Shown one piece after another: positions 58,901 through 64,000 of a stretch of DNA of 64,000 nucleotides; within the stretch, counting starts at the first letter, position 1, and the number at the start of each line of letters is the position of its first letter. A program made the position numbers and the translations under genes. Source of the DNA: Mesorhabditis belari (lineage: Eukaryota; Nematoda; Chromadorea; Rhabditida; Rhabditidae). Under the pieces are notes generated by a model that did not search any database, was not told the origin of the DNA, and was given only the letters and a program-made list of their open reading frames with translations. The stretch is from positions 391,001 through 455,000 of the forward strand of contig CAUEEP010000730.1 of NCBI GenBank assembly GCA_958450365.1, read 5' to 3'.

Positions 58901-61900
58901 TTAGATAGATACTCTTCGATTAGATTACTGGGTCTAGTTTGGTTTTAGATAGATAGCTGTTCCACTCACCCGTGACATGATATTGCATCGATTGAACGGC
59001 AACTCTCGATCCTCTGCGTCAACACAAGTGGCTTGACGACGTCGCAGACCACCGTCACACGATTTTGAACACTAAAATGGGTTTTGAATAGATTAGATAA
59101 ATACTATCATTCTTATAAAGTTGCAAATTGTAAAGCTTGGAATTGACTCACTTCACTCCAAGGTCCGTAACTCCATCGCGGACAGCTCATTCGATTGCAT
59201 GGCTTCTCGGTGATGTCTTTGCTTCTGAAAGTGATAATATTGTCATTGCAATCGGCATTCTCATTGTCATTAACGTTAGAAGATGAAATTTTCTCCTATT
59301 CTAACCTCAAATCACATTGCAGACTATCGAGCGATCTCCCGGATTGATCTGTACAATAAGCGGATCTTCTCGACATCCCCGACTCCCCACAAGAAGCTGA
59401 GCACTGAAAAGGATCTCTTTTTGATCTATTCTTTCCCCAACTCACCTCAGTCCATTGTGAATATGTCCAATGTCCGCCTTTTCCTGTACAATCAACGAAA
59501 CAAGCCATTCTCTCGGATGGTCTACCGCCAAGACTCTCACACTCACGATCATTCATTGGAACTGATCGACGACTGAAAGGTTTAGGTTAGAAAACGTCAA
59601 AACTATCAGTGTAGGCTTGCTTTGAAAAATATTACATCGGTGTACTAATAGGTGTCCAATCAAAATCACTTACAGATCAGCATCCTCGACTCGAACACAA
59701 GTCACGCGAACTCTTTTCTCTCCACTGCCGCACTTCACCGAACATTCCGACACGTCATCAATTTGCCATCTAAACTTGTAAAAAATCTTACTTTTATCAT
59801 CTTCTCCTACTTGACTGTACATCCTGTATTGCACGGTCTTCTTTGTGGTGGCGGAGAGGGTCGAATCAAGAGACAATTTCTCTCATTTGTTTGTCGATTC
59901 GTCGATCCATCAATGCAAACGTAAGAATGTTGTTGTTCACCTAAAAAAGATTTCATTTAAGCATTTTAAATGTGAAAACCTTTGCATTGTCTATTACAAG
60001 CTGTCCATTGATCGGCGAGACGCCAAAAAGCGTGTCCGGTAGTTGGATGACGAGCTGGAGCTGAGGAGTGAGCAGAGTTTGGAGTTCGGAGAATTGTTGT
60101 TGTTGGAAGGGTGGTCATGAATTCGTATTGGATATCCGGTGGATTGAGATTTCCCACGGATAGAACGTGCACATAGATGTCGGATCTGGAAAGGTTTAGC
60201 TAGGAAAGGAAATTTCAAACTCTCACCTTAACGGTCCCGTTCCATTGATTCTCTCAACGACATTATCACTTCCCGAGTACTCCAAAACGACATCTTGTAC
60301 CGGGATTTGCAGCCGAAAAACAGATACTTGATAGTGGCCATTCAAGAGGTATTCTCCGGATGCACTTCTCAGCGCTAAATTATGTAAATAATAAAAAATA
60401 AAGTCAATCAATACATAGATAATTATCGTCATCTTTCGCTCCAGCCCATCCGTGTTGTCGAATGTCGATATTCGCCGAGCCTGCCGGGATTTTCATCACC
60501 TGCAATATATACCAATTTTAAGTTTTAAAGAATCTAATATCCAATAAGAATAAATATTAAACCTCATTATATCCAAAAGATCCCCGCTCGTTGTATTGTC
60601 CTTTCACCACTCGACATCCACTTCCGTCACCGCCACAAATCCCACAACGATCTCGTTTCTGAAAAATATCGATTGGCTATTTGTTAGATATGTTATAGAC
60701 GAAAAATACTATTGATCTATGGATAATCTATAGATTTTCATCCACTAACCATCCCAGAGTCAAGCACGTGATCACAACCAGCACTCCGACACGTGCCGTC
60801 AACACAGAGATCGTTCCCGTTTTGATCGCACGGCGTTCCATCGGTCACCTGAATGACAAGAGGTATCACTGAATATTTAACAAGATTTTAAGATATTCAG
60901 CTAAACGATTAGCTGACTATCTTAAAGCCTAATAACAGTAAAGAGCCGATTTTCGATTTTCAATCATTTTTTAGAAAACAACGATTATTTTACTGATAAA
61001 TAGCCTTGAGATGCTGGTTACTGTACTTTTCTTGTTCCTAAAACCCACTTTATTCTTGAGTAGATAGAAGGCGGATACTCCAGACACCCTACAATACAAT
61101 TTGCATCGTTCATTCGCAGCTACCTCGAATTTTGGAACCCATTGCACAGTGGCCGGCACTCCGTGAATGCCAACATCCTAAAATAAAGATAGATTAGATT
61201 ATCTAAATTATCTAAATGATCTAAATGATCTAGATTTTCTAGTTTATCCAAAGCTCTCACCTTGTTGTTGAACTCGGAACACTGAACTTCTCGGAAACCG
61301 GGTGTATCCCATGGACATTCACCGACATTGCACGAACGATATTGCTCTCGAATCCCCACACAGTACTTTCCGCCATTTGATGGCCTGTCATTTGCATCAT
61401 TCTCAAATTTTCTATCTTTTTCTTACTTCGGTGAATCGCAATGTCTGGATGCTTTTTGCACTCCTCCTCCGCATGTCCTTGAGCATTCTCCCCATTCTCC
61501 CCATTCACCCCATCCACCATCGATCTTTCGGCGACGAGACGCCGTCATACCAACGCATTGGCCCCGATGGCAGAACTAGATTTAAACAGACTCATCGAGT
61601 GAATAACTTTTTTTGGCTAATAATTTGGCTAATAATTTTCAATTTTATAGTAAATTCCTCACCATATTCCCACTTTTATCGCACGGCGTTCCATCAGCCC
61701 ACGGCATATGCTGTGTTCGACATCCAATTTGCACTCCAACATGAAGAGAACACCAGAGACGGCGACATGAGGGCTAAGAAAGTAAAGAATATATAAAAGC
61801 AAAAGATCTGATACCATATATGGACACAATTCAGCATGTGGACCGAAGACAAATTTGCATTGTTGATTGACATCATATTTTGAGCCAGGCGGATCCATTT

Positions 61901-64000
61901 CAAACATTTCATCGTAAAAACGACGCTCGATTGGCTCATCGAAGAGACATTCTGTTCCACTGCGTCGTCTAGAAATTTTAATATTAACTTTTTCTAGAAA
62001 ATGAGTCAGTTTTAGCTTTAGCAAACAGCTTTTTTTTAAAAACTCACTCTAGAAAACGCTCAAGCATCGCCGCTGAACAAGCTGACCAGCCTAAATAATG
62101 ATTTTTAAAAAAATTGACAGATCAATAAACAAGATCAAAGATCTAAAAGAAAATTGATAAAACTAACTCCATGGATGTGTATTGTACTCGAGAGTTGGAG
62201 CCATAATGTGGAAATTTGCCTGAATAACTTTTATTATCCAATAAAATTATTACCTCATTAAACGGGATAGGCTAATTTGCGCAACTCGTCATAACTTTCT
62301 TCTAATTGAGCGAATCTTTATGATTTTGGTTTCATTTTGTTACACTTATTGAGATCTTTTTCATGATAGCAATAATAATCAGAGCCTTGGTTAGTAAATT
62401 TGTTGCAGTTGCGTTGCGCGAATAAAGTGGTGACCAAAGTTGGGGGGGGGGGCTACTTTGCGCCAAATTTTTTGCGCAACTCGCCATAACTTTCTTCTAG
62501 CTCGGCCATAACTTCTAAGTCTTGTAGATCTCAATAAGTGCAACAAAATGAAACCAAAATAATAAAGATTAGAGAAAGTTATGGCGAGTTGCGCAAACGA
62601 CCCAGTTGCGCAAATGACCCTGTTGCGCAAATAAAATTGCTGAAATTAGCCTACCCCCATTAAAGAGAGAAAATTAAAAACCTTTGTAAGCGGCATCCAT
62701 TCACCGCATTTCCTCTCGTCATCGTGTGGCATGTTGAAGCTGAAAAGGGGAAATGTTTTTGAAATCTTCTTTTCCCTTCCACTCACAGATGTGCCAATTC
62801 GTGAGCGATTGTGAAAGCAGCTGATAGTCCATTGTCCTCAATAATCGCGCAACTTTTCTCCCAATCGCACATCGTTCCCAACTCGGCCAATCCCAACGTG
62901 TCACATTTGCCAGGTCCTCTGAAGATTGGGATGAGTGTACTTTTTAAAATCTAAACCTGTTTTTTACCTGCAAATATCATTCCTCGTAAGCAACACAGCA
63001 ACATCATGATGATTCGGGCTATCGTCAGCTCGTTCATTGAATGCCGTTTGCCATCGGCAGAAATTTTGCAGACTTTCCTGAGCATTGTTCGTGATTCGAG
63101 GACTTCCCTAAAAGGTTTCTTTATTTTAAATACCTTGAATCTTCAAGATTAATCAAGATGATTAATCTAATCTTAACTGTTTCTAATTGAATAGTTCTAA
63201 TTGGTCTAAATAATAGTTCTAATTGAATTCCTTCAAATCCTGGGTAAAAGGTTCTTTGATCAAACCGCTAAAAGAAGAAATTGCTCGTTTTTTTTGATTA
63301 CCCTTCTTGTTAAAACAAAGAGCACGTGTTTCCGATTGGATTTTTCTTTTCCTTTTTAACCCGACAGATGTTCAAAACTATAGCTGTAGTGGTTTTGTTT
63401 GGATCGCTTTCTCTAACAAATCGTAAGGTCCAATTTAAAGATCTTTAAAAGGTCTTTTTCAAAAGCCTATCAAATTATATTAACCCACGTATTCATGCTG
63501 GAGAATGAGGATTCGCACGACGACGATATTGATGGCTGCACGTAGCGAAGGATGACGATAGATTGAGGCAACCTGGAGGGAAACATTTTCAGATTTCAAT
63601 CTACATAAACTCTTTCAATTTCTAATGACTAAGAGCTTGTGTTGATAAAACTAAACACTAGATTACAATGTAATTTCTAGACTACCTAGAAAGTCTTTCC
63701 TTTTTGTACAAAAAAAAAACAAACCGTTGAAAACAGAGTGAGAATGTAATTCTCGAGATGTCTTCCGTGATATTCATGCATTTTTGAATCAGCCACAACG
63801 AATACCGAAAATTGAAATGATTAAATAACGCTAATCCATATGATTACGCAATTCTTTAAAGCTTTTGCTTTAATGAATGCTTTGATAATTTCCTGATTTT
63901 CCTCACTTCAACATAGTGATCCCATGAAGTAGCTGATCGTCGTGATCGTCGTTGTCTTTCTAAAAATGATCAAATGAAACTTTCAACTTTGGATAGAGAT
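48940..64000 (-). CDS. gon-1: GON-1 ADAMTS metalloprotease (5' end outside window)
   Basis: Secreted ADAMTS protease that remodels basement membrane. In C. elegans it drives gonad shape and distal-tip-cell migration. Reading right to left: a furin-type site RQRRSRR (about 63950); protease start [35 protein letters not shown]; the zinc site HELAHLFNMPHDD split by an intron (about 62800 and 62740); Met-turn HIMAP (about 62210). Then a disintegrin-like module ([20 protein letters not shown]), a first thrombospondin repeat ([18 protein letters not shown], about 61500), the Cys-rich region ([17 protein letters not shown]) and a spacer. At least 17 further TSR cores (W..CS..CG type) follow to about 50500. 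The C-terminal GON domain ([28 protein letters not shown]) ends at 48940. The HExxHxxNxxHD site looks intact, so the enzyme should be active. Introns host repeats, a MITE and a tRNA-like gene. Confidence 0.93.
49110..49150. repeat. 18-bp hairpin in a gon-1 intron
   Basis: tatcattcgatgcgcaat, a 3-nt loop, then attgtgcatcgaatgata, with one G-T type mismatch position. Confidence 0.7.
49873..50117. repeat. GATA tetranucleotide microsatellite in a gon-1 intron
   Basis: About 60 copies of gata with rare interruptions. Expected to vary in length between individuals. Confidence 0.95.
51864..52093. mobile_element. Tc1/mariner-type MITE in a gon-1 intron
   Basis: Ends CTGGACAATGAAATG and its complement (with CATTGTCCAG) are flanked by TA at 51862-51863 and 52094-52095. 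Long inner arms include gtcactttcgcgcgtctgta and tacagacgcgcgaaagtgac. About 230 bp, non-coding. Confidence 0.85.
53080..53400. repeat. Direct and inverted repeat cluster (tttctggcgcactgaattctc)
   Basis: ctttctggcgcactgaattctc (about 53090) recurs as ctttctggcgtaatgaattctc (about 53205). An inverted relative (gtgcaccagaaaggatgcgttttcaaa) lies at about 53270. Gene-like content is absent. It looks like a decayed fold-back element. Confidence 0.6.
53437..53520. repeat. 12-bp tandem array (agctatagttac)
   Basis: About six copies with one variant (gtcac). It lies in the long gon-1 intron. Confidence 0.85.
54348..54419 (-). tRNA. tRNA-like gene, possible GCT (Ser) anticodon, degenerate
   Basis: On the minus strand the A box (TGGTGTAATGGTTAGCACA) and B box (GGTTCGAGCCC) are textbook. 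The D-stem pairs fully, and the acceptor stem TGCATTG/CGGCGCA pairs at six of seven positions. A T-run (five T) follows the 3' end. The anticodon loop is CCGCTAA, giving C at position 33. The T-arm pairs best as TGCTG/CGGCG with extra unpaired bases. It has no long variable arm, which a normal serine tRNA should have. These are the same two oddities as in the copy at 24071-24141. It lies in a gon-1 intron in the same orientation as the gene. Confidence 0.55.
55048..55457. repeat. Direct duplication of an 80-bp pyrimidine-rich block
   Basis: The run ttgttgttgtcctacccctt...cacctcttcttcttgttcga occurs at about 55055-55134 and again at 55377-55455, practically identical. Both copies are in the gon-1 intron next to a TSR exon donor. 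Confidence 0.85.
62268..62657. mobile_element. MITE composite in a gon-1 intron, copy 3 of the GGCTACTTTGCGCC family
   Basis: Outer inverted ends GGGATAGGCTAATTT (62268) and AAATTAGCCTACCCCC (62657). The inside carries the complement of 30370-30454 at 62359-62441, then a run of G and ggctactttgcgccaaattt with the ctcgccataactttcttcta arm. It is therefore the reverse-oriented relative of the 30-kb element, with an extra outer shell. Confidence 0.75.

Overview
The window is nuclear DNA from a nematode, most likely a non-Caenorhabditis rhabditid-type worm. The reasons are short AT-rich introns that mostly end in TTTTTTAG or TTTCAG, compact multi-exon genes, 3' splice acceptors placed just before start codons as expected for trans-splicing, and a gene set made of worm orthologues. 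These include GON-1 with its nematode-style tail of thrombospondin repeats and GON domain. From memory, many of these genes (ubc-8, ric-3, let-70, atg-7, ell-1, dcap-1, sqd-1, lsm-8, gon-1) lie on C. elegans chromosome IV, so the window looks like a conserved piece of that ancestral chromosome. I could not check this by alignment.

Layout, left to right. 1-310 (+) is the 3' end of an unidentified gene. 574-8326 holds three minus-strand genes: phosphatidylinositol synthase (pisy-1), the E2 enzyme ubc-8/UBE2H and the acetylcholine-receptor chaperone ric-3. 9964-16253 holds three plus-strand genes: let-70/UBE2D, atg-7 and a small ubiquitin-like-fold protein. 16254-30953 is about 14.7 kb without a gene I can support. 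It is full of pyrimidine-rich islands, tandem arrays, terminal-inverted-repeat elements (MITEs) and a tRNA-like sequence. 30954-33840 (+) is the Pol II elongation factor ELL; 34468-36009 (-) is the decapping activator dcap-1. 36568-48362 is a plus-strand run: the hnRNP sqd-1, lsm-8, a long disordered protein of unknown role, BLOC-1 subunit blos-2 and a vezatin-like membrane protein. sqd-1, lsm-8 and the disordered gene are close enough to be a candidate operon. 48940-64000 (-) is gon-1, running off the right edge near its furin site.

Themes. Four genes belong to ubiquitin or ubiquitin-like chemistry (ubc-8, let-70, atg-7, the UBL protein). Several act in RNA metabolism (ell-1, dcap-1, sqd-1, lsm-8). 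I see no new operon-like biological system. The unusual content is non-coding: several MITE families with two or three copies inside the window, two tRNA-like genes that share the same odd anticodon-loop and T-arm changes, a predicted GC-AG intron, a 13-nt terminal exon in let-70, and a Cys-rich cryptic exon between let-70 and atg-7.

All gene models were spliced by eye. Exon ends were chosen by reading frame and family resemblance, so single boundaries may be off by a few bases.
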